A DNA stretch of 64,000 nt, from positions 1,984,001-2,048,000 of the forward strand of contig NC_041690.1 of the NCBI RefSeq assembly GCF_900005765.1. The letters are read 5' to 3'. Below, in pieces: positions 46,065 through 57,931 of the stretch. Position numbers and translations under genes: made by a program. Each line of letters opens with the position of its first letter. The stretch's first letter is position 1. The DNA comes from Plasmodium relictum (Eukaryota; Apicomplexa; Aconoidasida; Haemosporida; Plasmodiidae). The notes beneath the pieces are model-generated. The model had not been told where the DNA came from, ran no database searches, and saw only the letters and a list, made by a program, of their open reading frames with translations.

Positions 46065-47174
46065 TTAAAATTTTACTGATTTTTGTCTATCAACAGTTTT
46101 AAATTTAGGTAGTTCAATTTTACCATTTTCATCTTTTGGAAATTCTTCCAATTGATAGTAAGCTTCTTCATTATTTTTATTTTGCTTTCCTCTTATTATT
46201 TCTATTTTACTATTTTCTCTTGAATCGATCCAATTGTTAACTATATCCCATAATTTTGTAAACATAGTACGGGTTTCATCATATCCTTCAAAATATGCTA
46301 AACAATCCTTATTATGCGCATCCATTAATATATCTCCATATTTAGTCCTACAAACTTCACATGATATATCTAAATCATGAAACGGTAGCATTCCTGAGTC
46401 AAAATAAACTTCTTTAGTGTTGAAGTCTCTTTTTATTTTTTCGAAAGCTAGCTTAAATACTTTATAAATATATCTAAAGAAAATATGAACAAAATTTGCA
46501 ACTGCTGCAGTATTAATGCTACATTCATTGTCTGAAGCTTCTGGAGTAATATAATTATAATAAAATCCATTCTGATTTATTGGATTCATTGGTAAAGTAA
46601 CATTATATCCTTTTTCACTATGAGTTGCTTCTTGGACACAAAGAGGTACATCTATTTGTATATTACTATCATTTAGAACTTGCCCTTTTAGGGGATAATT
46701 AGATTCATCAACGGAACACATATATGTATTATCGTTCATTTTATTAGATATATATTTTTCATTAGTTTCTCCTCTTTCATTTGCATCCATATAATAATTA
46801 TGTTCTTCCATTTTTTTTCTATCAAAAGAATTTCTTGATGAAATTATAGGGGGGCTAAGATCTTTATAATATGAACCATTTAAAACGTTGTAAGTTTTAT
46901 TAAACCATGTATTCTTATTATCAACTCTACGAATAAACACTTTTGAATTTTTCGGTTGGCAACTAAATGGGGTTTTTGGGCAATCAAAATTTAATAAAGA
47001 GTTACTATTTTTTTCATAATCATGAATTACAACATTAGGATAAATATAATATTCCTTTAATTCAGGTTGAGTTTCACCATTTTCAGTAGGGTACCCTTCC
47101 ATAATATACGTTCTACAGGTACTTTCAACCATTGTGTCGTTTGTTTCATTTATGTTCTTCTCTAATTTATTCAT
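46065..47174 (-). CDS. probable inner membrane complex suture component (ISC3-like)
   Basis: 369 residues from the first ATG at 47174. The frame extends upstream to a strong acceptor-like site (CTGTTTGCAG ending at 47193, then CTT in frame), so a short upstream exon or a 5'-UTR intron is likely; I could not find the partner exon. The protein has no signal peptide or transmembrane segment. Its N-terminal half is rich in Tyr, Asn and Pro with blocks such as VESTCRTYIMEGYP and NFDCPKTPFSCQPKN. The C-terminal half has a helical segment (NFVHIFFRYIYKVFKLAFEKI) and LPFHDLDISCEVCRTKYGDIL. From memory the syntenic P. falciparum gene is annotated as an inner membrane complex suture component; I could not verify that. 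If right, it acts in the flattened vesicles under the parasite plasma membrane. The gene is sure, the role tentative. Confidence 0.7.
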   Translation of the reverse strand: MNKLEKNINETNDTMVESTCRTYIMEGYPTENGETQPELKEYYIYPNVVIHDYEKNSNSLLNFDCPKTPFSCQPKNSKVFIRRVDNKNTWFNKTYNVLNGSYYKDLSPPIISSRNSFDRKKMEEHNYYMDANERGETNEKYISNKMNDNTYMCSVDESNYPLKGQVLNDSNIQIDVPLCVQEATHSEKGYNVTLPMNPINQNGFYYNYITPEASDNECSINTAAVANFVHIFFRYIYKVFKLAFEKIKRDFNTKEVYFDSGMLPFHDLDISCEVCRTKYGDILMDAHNKDCLAYFEGYDETRTMFTKLWDIVNNWIDSRENSKIEIIRGKQNKNNEEAYYQLEEFPKDENGKIELPKFKTVDRQKSVKF

Positions 47175-47264
47175 TTGGTCATAATTATAAAGCTGCAAAC
47201 AGATTTTAAACAGTATTAAACAAATCTTACAATAATTATAAGATATCTTTGAAATATAAAATAA

Positions 47265-47304
<40 letters not shown>

Positions 47305-49508
47305 TTTCACATCAAATAAATAGTTTAAATAGAAAAAATGTAATGTTGTAAATGATTAATAAGTTTATTAAAAAAAATAATTAAGCAATGAATTTATTTT
47401 TCTTCGTGTTCTTCAAAAAAACATTGTAAAATTTAAAAATTCTTATATACACACAAAAATATATTTTTTTAGAAAACATAATATGTTATTAATATAAAAT
47501 GAATATATGTTAATAATAAAAAATTAATAACAAAATTTTTTTTCTATTCTTTTATTAGTAATGTATCGTAAAATAGGAAATTACTATAATCTTTATATTA
47601 TGTTGTTACAAAATTGTTTGCATGCAATTACATTCTTAAAAAACAAATAAATATTAATAACAATATTGATAAAACAACGAAACCCCAAATAAAAATTTAT
47701 ATCAAAATGTTAAAGAAAAAAAAAAAGAGGCTTTTTAAAAATATGTAATAAAATATTCGTTTTATATTACATAAATACTTTTATATGAATATATGTTATT
47801 AAAAATTGATGTATAAAAGAAAATATAAACGATACATTTATATATATATAAATATATATTCATCTAAATTTTTTTTTTTCTAATAAAAATATTAAAAAAA
47901 AAAACTATTTACAAGAAACAATGGATGTAGAGTTTCAGATATATCACAAAAGCAAAAAATATTTTCAATATGTGGTCATATTTGCTTTATTGGAAGAAAA
48001 TGTATTAAAAAAAAAAAAAAGAAAACAGTGAGTAGTTTTTCATCAATATTACTAGCAAATATTTAAAATATTTTAAAATGCCACAACTAACCTAGTAAGA
48101 ATATTAATAAAACTATTTTTATTTAAAATTATATGAATAGTTCAGGTGTAATGTATTAAAAAAATTATATAATTATAAAAAAAAAAAAAAATATTTTTTG
48201 TAAATAAAATGTGTCTTTTAAATATTTAATTTAAATTTTTACATTTTAACTAAAATATTTTATTCAAAGCTGTAAGTTTTAATTGATTAAAACAAAATTT
48301 TTTTAGTAAATAATTGCTGTTCTATGAAAGAATTAAAGAAAAGTAATTTTAATAATTTTACAGAATATTCAATCAAAAAATTCTTATTCAATGTTTTTAA
48401 AAAAAAAAAAAAAAAGTCATATTTTAAGCTAAAAGTTATCCAAATGTGTTTCTGAATATCAATAATTATTAAATATGTTTTATTCTAATTTAATTCGTAC
48501 TATCTACAACATATTTTTAAATGGTTTTTGTTGTGTGCGTATTTGTGTGCGAGGTATTTATTTTACATTGACAGTAATTCATAAATTTAAAAAAAAAATG
48601 TTTTAAAACAAATATATGCTATATATTTTCTTTTACTTCTCCTTTTTTCTTCCTCTTTTTATTATATATTTAAGTGTTCCATGAATCATTATAATTCAGA
48701 TTCATTCTACAACACTTTTTTTTTTGGAAAATATAATTTTGTAAATTTTGCAACATAAAAATAAACACATACAAAAAATTATTTCTTTATAAAAAAATAA
48801 AATAAAAAGAAGAGATTTTAGTTTTTAAATATGTTGACAGATGCTTTTGCACACCCCACTATTTTTCAATTTGTCTTTTATAGACGTCAAAATAATTCTC
48901 CTATTTATTTTGGGTCGTTTTACGTTTAAAAAAAAAAAAATTTCAAGAAATTTTTAAAAGTTGATGGATGAGATAAAAAAATAAAATTTAACATGAGTAA
49001 AATAAGATTTTTTAATAAGAGAATAAAGAAAAAATAAAAAAACAAGATGTAATAAACAAAAATGATTATAAAATTCTGTATGTAATATAAAATAAAAAAA
49101 TTAAATATTTTAATAGTAACAAAAAAGTAAATATTAGAAACACACAAAGTTTTTATAAATATATATTAAATATTGACATATCAATAATAGTAAAAAAATA
49201 TGAAAGAATATATAATTTTAAAACAAATTTATCATTCATATTCAAAAAGATGAAGTTACCATATTAAATATTAAACAAAAAGAATATATAATAAATATAT
49301 TAATATACTCAAACAATGGTTTAAAAAAAGAAAGAAAGATTGTACCTAAATATAAAGAGAATAAATTTATATGTGTGTGAAGCATAAAAGAGTACTATTT
49401 ATGACAGAAATATATACAATTTAAAGAAACATTAGAGATATCAGATTAAATGTAAATATTTAGAATAGAAAAAATGCTTAATAGTGTAGAAATAATATAT
49501 AATTAAAT
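47175..49508. other. long spacer with one G+C-richer island
   Basis: About 2.3 kb between the E2 gene 3' end and the suture-like gene 5' end, both minus strand. An (AT)n run lies near 47268-47295. The stretch at about 47918-48048 is distinctly richer in G and C and encodes a 36-codon plus-strand frame (47921-48031), discussed as a finding. The rest shows nothing I can support. Confidence 0.6.
47268..47295. repeat. (AT)n microsatellite
   Basis: About 14 AT units, followed by poly(dT), just upstream of the suture-like gene. Confidence 0.9.
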
Positions 49509-50309
49509 TTAGCATTTGTCATCATGATAAAGAAAATTATTTTGACTACTTCCAGGTTTTGCATCTGCATGTGTATAATTATCAATTGGTAATTTTTTTT
49601 CTTTTGCTGATGATAACATAGATATAATTGATAAAATTAAACCAGAAATAGATAAACTAGGATTATAGTCGTCACCTAATAAACTTAAACATATATCCCC
49701 ATTTGAATATACATGGGTGTGTTTTGGTGGTTTCTGAAGAAAATATACAGTAGGTGGTTTCAATGGATAATCATTTGAAAAAATAATTTTTATTTTATAA
49801 ACTTCATTAGCGTATATGGTATTTTCCAATCCCACATACTGTACAATCCAAACTCTGATATTATTTGGGTGCACATCTATAGTGCAATTAATAGGTGGAT
49901 TTTTTAAAAAATTATTTAACTCTTTTTGGATTCTATAATTGGAATTTCCTAAATTGTATTTCTTTTTTATATGTTTTAATACACTTTTTGATGGTTCTAA
50001 TCCACTTTTACTTGAAATTTTATTTGGTTGTAATGTAAATAAACGTCTTGTAATACTCTTATTTCCTTTCAATATATGTTTTTTCTTTTTTTTGTAATAT
50101 AAAGGATTTTCATATATATTAATCTTCTTTTTTGTAGTATAATTTGTCCTTATCATAAAGTTCAAGTATTTGTTCCTATAATTTGCAAAACATTTATATC
50201 TAGGACTTTTGGAAATAAAATTGGATTTTATAAAAACTTTATTTCCATCATTTATAAAAATTAATATATAATATATTATTAAGATCTCCAGAATTTTTAT
50301 TTTTCTCAT
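49509..50309 (-). CDS. UBE2W-like ubiquitin-conjugating enzyme E2, apicoplast/secretory targeted
   Basis: 266 residues from the ATG at 50309. Residues 1-22 (KILEILIIYYILIFIN) form a signal peptide. Residues about 23-100 are strongly basic and Asn-rich, as in apicoplast transit peptides. The UBC domain spans about 107-266: KELNNFLKNPP, then the strand IIFSNDYPLKPPTVYF, then HTHVYSNGDICLSLLG with the catalytic Cys207, and ILSIISMLSSAKEK. The protein ends YHDDKC, and HDD-x-C tails together with HVYSNG-ICLS are the hallmark of the UBE2W group, which can ubiquitinate protein N-termini. In Plasmodium a symbiont-derived ubiquitin/ERAD-like system works at the outer apicoplast membranes, and this is very likely its E2. 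No needed residue is missing. Confidence 0.85.
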   Translation of the reverse strand: MRKIKILEILIIYYILIFINDGNKVFIKSNFISKSPRYKCFANYRNKYLNFMIRTNYTTKKKINIYENPLYYKKKKKHILKGNKSITRRLFTLQPNKISSKSGLEPSKSVLKHIKKKYNLGNSNYRIQKELNNFLKNPPINCTIDVHPNNIRVWIVQYVGLENTIYANEVYKIKIIFSNDYPLKPPTVYFLQKPPKHTHVYSNGDICLSLLGDDYNPSLSISGLILSIISMLSSAKEKKLPIDNYTHADAKPGSSQNNFLYHDDKC

Positions 50310-52012
50310 TGTTTAAGTCTGTTACCGTGTTATCTATGTCTTTTATTTACTTAAAAATATCATCTATAAAAAATATATATGTGTTTTTTAAAAAATTCTC
50401 ATTTCTTATAAAATACTATTTAAAAATTAATGAACGGAAATAATTATATATATGCTAATTTTTATTTTTATTTTTAAATTTCTATAGAATTAATTCTTTA
50501 TCATGCTTTATCAACATATTTCTGAATAATACAACTTTTTTTTTTTAATCTATATATGCATTTTTTTTAATTTTCATATTTTATTTTTCATGTTTTACTA
50601 ATTTAAAAAAAAAAAAAAAAAAGTTCCTTTTTTTGTAGAATTTTATGTTTATCTTTTTTTTCTTAGCAAAACATATTGAATTTTAAAAATAACATTTTAT
50701 GGTATAATACCTCTTAAATTTTTTTTTATTATAAAAGTTACTATAAGGAATGTTATACTTTCAAAAGATCAATCAGCATTTTAAAAAATATTTTATATTT
50801 TATATTTATGTTTTTTAATTACATTAGAAAAAAAATTGAAAAAAAAATTATTTCATTCTTAAAATGTATTATTTTAAATGGAGAAAGTAAAAAATTAAAA
50901 AATTGTTATAAGTTTTATATAATTCTTTTAAAAAAAAATAAGAAATGTTTTCTTTATTTAAATTTAAGAAGGATAATACTATTTATTTAGGTTCAAAAAG
51001 TAGTCGAAAAATAAAAATACTATGTAATTTTTTTTAATTATATTTTCTATTTTTTTTTATTTTATTTTATATATTTATTTATATTTTAATTCTTCTAAAA
51101 TAAGTTATGACATAATCATTAAGAATCAGTTGATAAAGCAAATATTTTTCTATATATTAAGTAAAAAAAAAAAGGAAAAAAATTACAAATAACATTTTCA
51201 GGTTTTCACAATATAATTTTCCTTAGTATATTTGAGCAGAAGTATTTCATAATTATGAAATACAAATTTAATTGTATTAGTTTATTAATTCTCATAATAA
51301 TAAAAAAAAAATTTTTAATTAGGATTGATAAATTAGAATAATACATAACATTAAGTTTTCTTCAGTATATATATCTTCCCAAAATACAATCATAATAATA
51401 CTTAAACATCTTGAAACACTTTATTTAATTTAGATTAATATTGGTATTTTATATTTTATACTTATTTAAAATTTTTTTTTTTTTTTTTTTTTTGAGACAG
51501 CCATTTTACTTTGTCAAAATATAATGGGGGGAAAAAAAAAAAAGAAAAAAGTGTAACAAAATAAAAAATATGAACAGAAAAAAATTATAAAAAAAATTAA
51601 GAAAAACTAGTATGCTTATTTCATTTTTTTTTATAATAAAACATATAGAATTAAGCATATGTCTTTTAATAAGAGAATTATTATATGATTTTTTTTAAGG
51701 TAAAATTTATTATATATATATATATATATATAAATTATATTTTTTTTAAATGCTTATTTTCATGTACTATTTATATTTTACACTTTAAATACATCATTAT
51801 TTTTAATAATCAACATAATTTATAAATATTTTTTTTTTTTTTAAATAAATTTTTTTTTATCCTTTTGTTCAACTTTTATTGATTTGTTTAGATTTATTTC
51901 TATATCTTTTATATATGTTTGATCAAAAAACTGATGCTTCATAATTTACACCCTTTAAAAAAAAAATTACTAATTATGCTCCAGTATTTTGTAAAGTTAA
52001 TGTAGAGTCAGG
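50310..52012. other. divergent promoter region, E2 / claspin-like
   Basis: About 1.7 kb of A/T-rich DNA. A plus-strand ATG frame at 50808-50990 (60 codons) is almost all Lys/Ile/Leu/Phe with no conserved-looking block, so I leave it uncalled. Short (AT)n near 51713-51732. Confidence 0.65.
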
Positions 52013-55000
52013 ATGGATATTTTAAATAAGAGAAAAAAGAAAAAGATATTTTCTGAAGAAGAGAGTGATAGCGATAGCGAAAATGTTTTGAATAAAATAA
52101 ATAATAAAGAAGTATTAGAAAATCAACCGTTTTCAGATTTCAATGAAGTAAATGAAAATAAAAATATCCTGAATAATAAATATTTGAATGAAAACAATTT
52201 ATTAGATGAGAATACATCAGAAGAAAATAAAGAAGTAAAAAAGAAAAGTGATAGTAATGAATATGATAATAACAAAATAGAAAGCTGTGAATATCAAGAC
52301 AATGGAGACCAAAGTAACAGTGTTGAATATAATTTAAAAGAAAAAAAAAAAAAAAAAAAATTGAAAAAAAATTATTTTCAAGAAAATAGCATTGGAGATT
52401 CTGAAGATTTGATGGAAACTAAGAAGAAAGAATGCAAATTTGACAAAAAAAATTTTATTGTAAAAAATAAAAAAAGTAACAATACATTTATTAAAAAAAA
52501 TACAGTTAAGACTGATATGGATAACGAGTTCAAAAGCAATGAAATAGTAAACGAAAAGCATGAATTTGATGAAGAAAATAATAAAAAAGAAAATTGTACA
52601 AAAGTAAAGAAAAGTGAAAATAATGATCAAAATATAGGTAACAATTATGAAAGTAAAGACAAAGATAATAATTATGAAGATGAAAACGAAGATAAAAATT
52701 ATGAAAGTGAAAACGACGAAAAAAATTTTGAAAGTGAAAATGAAGATAAAAGTCATGAAAACGAAAATAATGAAGAATTAGGGTATTTTGAAAAAAAAAA
52801 AAAAAAAAGAAGAATTCAAAATGATGCTGCCAATAGTGATATAGATGTACAATATGAAAAAGAGAACAAGCATGAAGTAAAGGATACTTTAAAAGAAAAA
52901 AAAAAAAGAACAAAAAATTCTAAACTAATGGACCATATTAATCCTGATGAAGACAAATTAAAATTAAAATTAATTCAAATATCCTTTTCAAAAAAAGAAT
53001 ATAATATTGAAGAGTTTATTTATGAATGTTTAAAAGTGATAGTTCCATTAAACAAGCGAGAAATTTTTTTAAGTAATGAAAATATAATTTTTGAACATAT
53101 TAACAGAGAAGATTTAAAAAAATTAGAAATTCTTTGGTTTAATAATTTAACAAAAAATAGACAGAAAAGTATAATTTGTTGTTTTAATACACTGAATAAA
53201 TTAAATAATGAACATAATCGCATTATAAATGATACGAATAAAGAAGAAAGTTTAAACAGTGAAAATAATTTGTGTGAAGAAAACAAAAATAATTCATTAC
53301 CATGTAATATTTTTGATAAAAATAAAGAAACAATTATCATTGATTATTTAGTTGAACTATGTAATCAGCAAGTTAAATTAATAAAAGAATATATATCATA
53401 TATAAAAAAACATATTTATGATCTATCTTCAATAGTGGAAAATAATCAACGAATAAAAGAAATGAAAATAGTAGATCCAATGAAAAGAAGAGAATTATTT
53501 TTTTATTTAAATATATGCATATCAATGAATTATGTTCAAGAAAACTCACCAAATATTTATTCAATTTCTTCTAATATAAATCCAGACATTAGGGGATTCA
53601 ATTTACACCCTATGTTTTCACATATTAACAAAAAAAAAGAACAAAAAAGTGAAAATGCAATTAATCCATGGGAAAAATTGAAATTACTGAAAAAAGGGAA
53701 AAAAAATGATACAATTAATAAAAATGAATATATTAAAAAAAAAGAAGATATAATGTTTGAAAATGAAGCAGATGAAAAAGAAAAGGAAAATAAGGATACA
53801 GAAAAAGAAGAAAGATATTTAGGAGAAATAGAACACATAGAAAAAAAGGAATTAGAAGAAATAGAAAAAAAAAAAAAAGCATTAGAAGAAATTGAAAAAA
53901 AAAAAAAAGAAAGGGCTGATAAGAAAACGTTTAATGTATACTCATTATTAGAATCAGCTGCTCAATTTTTTGGAGAAGGTCCTAAATATTCGAATCCTAA
54001 TATTCAAGAATTTCATAAGTCTAATAATAATCAATTAGTGTATATAAAACCTCCTGATAACATCGATGAAAAAAATATATTAATAAATTTTTTCTTACAA
54101 TTTCCGAGTACAAATAAAAAGTTAGAATATAATAAAAGAAGGATATATGCAGAAAATTATGGATTGATTAAAATTATTAAAAATAACGAAAACTTACCAA
54201 TAAATTTTGAATTAAATACTCAACCTTGGGAGTTAGAAGAATATAAAAATCTATGGAATGAACAAAATAAACTTAATAATTTTCAAATATGGAATATGTC
54301 AAATGTTTTAAATTATGATAATTTATCAGAATATACTTATTCTTCTAATACCAAAACAGAACAAGTTAATCAAAATGAAAATAGCAAGGGTGAAATAAAC
54401 AAAGATAAATATATGAAAAATGAGTTGAATAAAGATGAAAGTACAAAAAATGAATTGAATAAAGATGAAAGTACAAAAAATGAAATGAATAAAGATGAAA
54501 ATAAAAAAAATGAAATGAATAAAGATGAAAGTACAAAAAATGAAATGAATAAAGATGAAAATAAAAAAAATGAAATGAATAAAGATGAAAATAAAAAAAA
54601 TGAAATGAATAAAGATGAAAGTACAAAAAATGAATTGAATAAAGATAAAAATATGAAAAATGAAAGCATGATAGCAAGTAACATTGAATTAAAAAAGACT
54701 GGTAGCAGAAAAAGTGAAATTTTAACAAGGAAAATAAAAAAAATATTCTGTACTGATGATTCTAAGCAGTTGAAACTAACATCTTTTCTAAGTAAGGATA
54801 AAATAAATGAAAGTTTAAAAAATGAGAATGAAATAAAAACTAATGTAGAATTAAAAGAAGAGATAAGTAATAAGTCTACTTCTATAACTATTGAAAATGA
54901 AGATGTAGAGTATATAACAATAAAAAAAAAAAGGAAAAAAGTATTAGATGATGCACAGATAAATAGCGAATATAATACTAATAATCTAAATGATAGCACT

Positions 55001-56617
55001 GAAAATAATATGAGAAATAAGACAAATAAGAATAAGGAGGAAGAAAATAATAATGAAGACAAAAAAAAAATATATGAAGAGTTTATTAAGAGGGAAAAAT
55101 TTAAGGAAGAAAAAAAAAGGTGCATATTTAATAAAATATTTTTATTATTTTATATATATTTGTTCTATTTTTTTTTTCATGATTTTTTTACTGCATTATT
55201 TATTTTTATTATATTTTTAAATATATGTACTTATTTATATATATATCTTTTTCTTTTTTTTAAGATTATTAAATGATAAAGTTAAAGAAATATTTGAATT
55301 AGAAGCAGAAGAAAGTGAAGATGAGAATATAGAAGATCCTGAAGAAAGAAGAAAAGCACAACTTTTAAAGAAACAAAAATGTGAAGAAAATGATATTGAA
55401 GATGATGAGGAATATAATAGTGAAGAGTATTTACCTAAAACTTATATATATATATATATATATATATAGAATATATGTTAAATATAATCATTCAAATTTA
55501 TTATTTTCTTTAAAAATTTTTGTATATCTGTATAAATAAATATGTTATATTTTTACTTATTTTTATTTTTTATTTTTTTTATTTAGTTTCAGTGCATTTA
55601 TAAATAATGAAGAATGTAATAGTGACAATGATATAGTAAAACTAAAACATGTTGAAGAAATGGAAAAATTAGAAGAAGATATATTTCTTAAAAAATTTAC
55701 ATATCAAGGAAAAGAATTTAATAAAGAATTAACTAATAAAGAAAAGTTAGAATTAGAAAGAGAGAAACAATTATTAAGAAAAAAAAAATTATTACTTAAT
55801 TGTAACTTAGGAAATGTGAAACTTAGTGATTTTGAATCAGATAGTAGCAGTAGTTCAAATGAGCCTTTTAAGAATTCTTTATACGAAGATTATACTGAAT
55901 TTGATAATGTAGATAAGATAAAGAAAGATAAAAATTCATTGGAATATTCTTATAATGATAACGTTTTCAAAAAAGGAGAATATATTAGTGAGGTTATGGA
56001 TGAAAAAAAAAAGAAACAAAGTAAGAATTATATTTATATCTATGTATATAGATTTTATTAATTTTTGTTTATATTATTTTATATAAAAAATTTAAATGCC
56101 TTTTTTAATTTTTTGGAATTATAATTTAGTGCATTTTAATACATTTCTGTATCATTTACTATGCTTTACACAATTTTAATTTTATGTTACATAAAATTTT
56201 TTTTAATTTTTTTTTTTTAATGATTACTATTATGATTATTACTTGTTTTCTTTTTTTATATTAGTTTTAAAAAAAATTGATGATGTAATATATAGAAAAG
56301 AAGTTAATACAAATGAAGGAAAAAAAATAGTCATTAAAAAAAAAAGAAAAATTCGTTTTCACCAAGATTTATCTGATATAACAGTAACAGAAGAAGAAAA
56401 ATTAGATGAATACGAAAAAACAAAGAAGAAACATAAAAAAGTAAAAAGCAATGTAGTAGAAACATCTAGCTCATTAAATATTCCAAGTAAAGTAGTAAAT
56501 CATAGTAACAAAGCATCAATAAAGTGGAATAATAATATAAAAGATATTAGTGAATTAGATACACCAACAAATGGAGAAATATTTAAAGGATTTAGAAAGA
56601 CAGAAAATCTTCAATAA
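52013..56617 (+). CDS. claspin/Mrc1-like replication checkpoint protein (four exons)
   Basis: Exons 52013-55119, 55265-55426, 55587-56020 and 56265-56617 join in phase to give 1351 residues; introns are 145, 160 and 244 nt. Exon 1 alone runs past its donor into a false Phe-rich tail. Exon 2 opens with VKEIFELEAEESEDENIED (about residues 1041-1059), which matches the hallmark acidic motif of the Mrc1/claspin domain. Acidic and Lys/Glu-rich helices follow (EEMEKLEEDIFLKKFTYQGK), as in that domain. At residues 919-926, QLKLTSFL resembles a PCNA-interacting (PIP) box. The N-terminus is Asp/Glu/Ser-rich, as is common for claspin. A decapeptide array (about 796-885) is species-type low-complexity. 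A Plasmodium-specific core (about 630-760, FNVYSLLESAAQFFGEG) is unrecognised. Claspin/Mrc1 joins the fork-protection complex and relays ATR signals. The gene is sure, the family moderate. Confidence 0.65.
54398..54666 (+). repeat. 30-bp coding tandem repeat (decapeptide array)
   Basis: About nine units of a 30-bp repeat encode NE-(L/M)-NKDE-(S/N)-(T/K)-K inside the claspin-like protein. Two unit types, ending DESTK and DENKK, are interleaved, which suggests several duplication steps. The frame is preserved across the array. Confidence 0.95.
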
Positions 56618-57371
56618 AATATTTATAGAAATAATTAAATAAAGGAATATATAATATCTTAATAAATTATGTAAAAAAAAAGAAAAAATTAATATTTATA
56701 AAATTTAATGCAAATCTATTTGATTTTATAATATTTTTGTCTATTTCTTATCAATTAAAGAGTGAAAATATTAAAAAAAAAAAAAAAGAAAAAAACTTAA
56801 ATTATATATAAATAAGCAATTTAATTAAGTACTTCTAAACATTTTTAGTAATTATAATTTTCTTAATTTTTTTTAAAATACATATCATCTAAATAAAAAA
56901 ATACATATACATGTTTTTTTCCTTTTTTGGCAAATTTCTATATCTTTACATATTTTAAAGAAGTAAAAAATTTTAAATCATAATCTTTATATAAAGCGAT
57001 TATTTGTGCATTATATTTTAATATATATATTAATCAGTTACAATTTTATTTTTGAATTGTTTTCTTATTTTTTTCCGTTAAATTTTAATAACTTATATTT
57101 TTAAATATTTTTTTTTTTAAGCATGTACATTTAAAATTGATGAACATTATATTTTTTTTTTTTTTTATGTTGAAATGTAATTAGTTGATAACAAAAAAGA
57201 ATTTTATTAAAAAAAAAAAAAAAAAATTGAATAAATAAAATAGTAAGCTATATAAATTTTTTTATTTTGAAAATTCTTATTTTTTATTAAATCATTAATT
57301 CTTTTTTGTAAAATTTATTTTTCATTTAGTCATTAAAATTTTTTTTTATCTTTTTTTTTTTTTGTTTAATA
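56618..57371. other. intergenic spacer
   Basis: About 750 bp of A/T-rich DNA between the claspin-like gene and the small three-exon gene. I see no other signal. Confidence 0.7.
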
Positions 57372-57931
57372 ATGAATAAAAAAATAAGTTCATCTTATCA
57401 AATCTATGAAATAAGGAAATTCGGTTTTGAATTACCAAAAGAATTTCAGCCAAATGTAAAATATGGATTTTTTAGAAATTTATTTGGGGATCACTCTTCT
57501 TACTATGTAATAACAAATAAAAATATTTTTATTTTTATTTTATTTAATGTTTTTAATATAATTCTTAATAATACTATAAATTTTTTCTTTTAAACATATT
57601 ATGTAAATCTTTTTGATTTTTCTTTTTCAGCTTAAAAGTTTTTTAAGAGTATCATCAAAAGTATTTGCAGGATTTTTACTTTTTTATTATCCGTTGGATA
57701 AAGTTCATTGCAACATTCGTAGATTTGTAATTTATTTTTTATAAATAATTATATATATATATCTTTATTTGTACTGCACTCTTTTATATTATATTTCACC
57801 TTTTATTTTTTTGTTTTTTTTTTAATTCTATTTTTATATGCTTTATGTTACCTTATTTATATATATATATTTATATATACTTTTTTTTTTTTTTTGTCAT
57901 ATATCTATAGAAAAGAAATATGAAAAAGTAA
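57372..57931 (+). CDS. small conserved-looking protein, three exons (83 aa)
   Basis: Exons 57372-57506, 57631-57726 and 57911-57931 give 83 residues, all joined at phase 0 with GT..AG ends (introns 124 and 184 nt). If the second intron is not removed, the protein instead ends five residues after RRF. I do not recognise the family. The sequence is free of low-complexity: IYEIRKFGFELPKEFQPNVK, a Phe-rich FFRNLFGDHSSYY, then VFAGFLLFYYPLDKVHC, a short hydrophobic stretch that could be one membrane segment, and a basic tail ending KRNMKK. Size, basic charge and one possible membrane segment resemble accessory subunits of mitochondrial respiratory complexes, but that is a guess. It precedes ROM6 on the same strand. 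Confidence 0.6.

Noticed and set aside
50808-50990. Plus-strand 60-codon ATG frame
   Set aside because: Lys/Ile/Leu-only composition matching the base composition of the spacer; no conserved-looking block.
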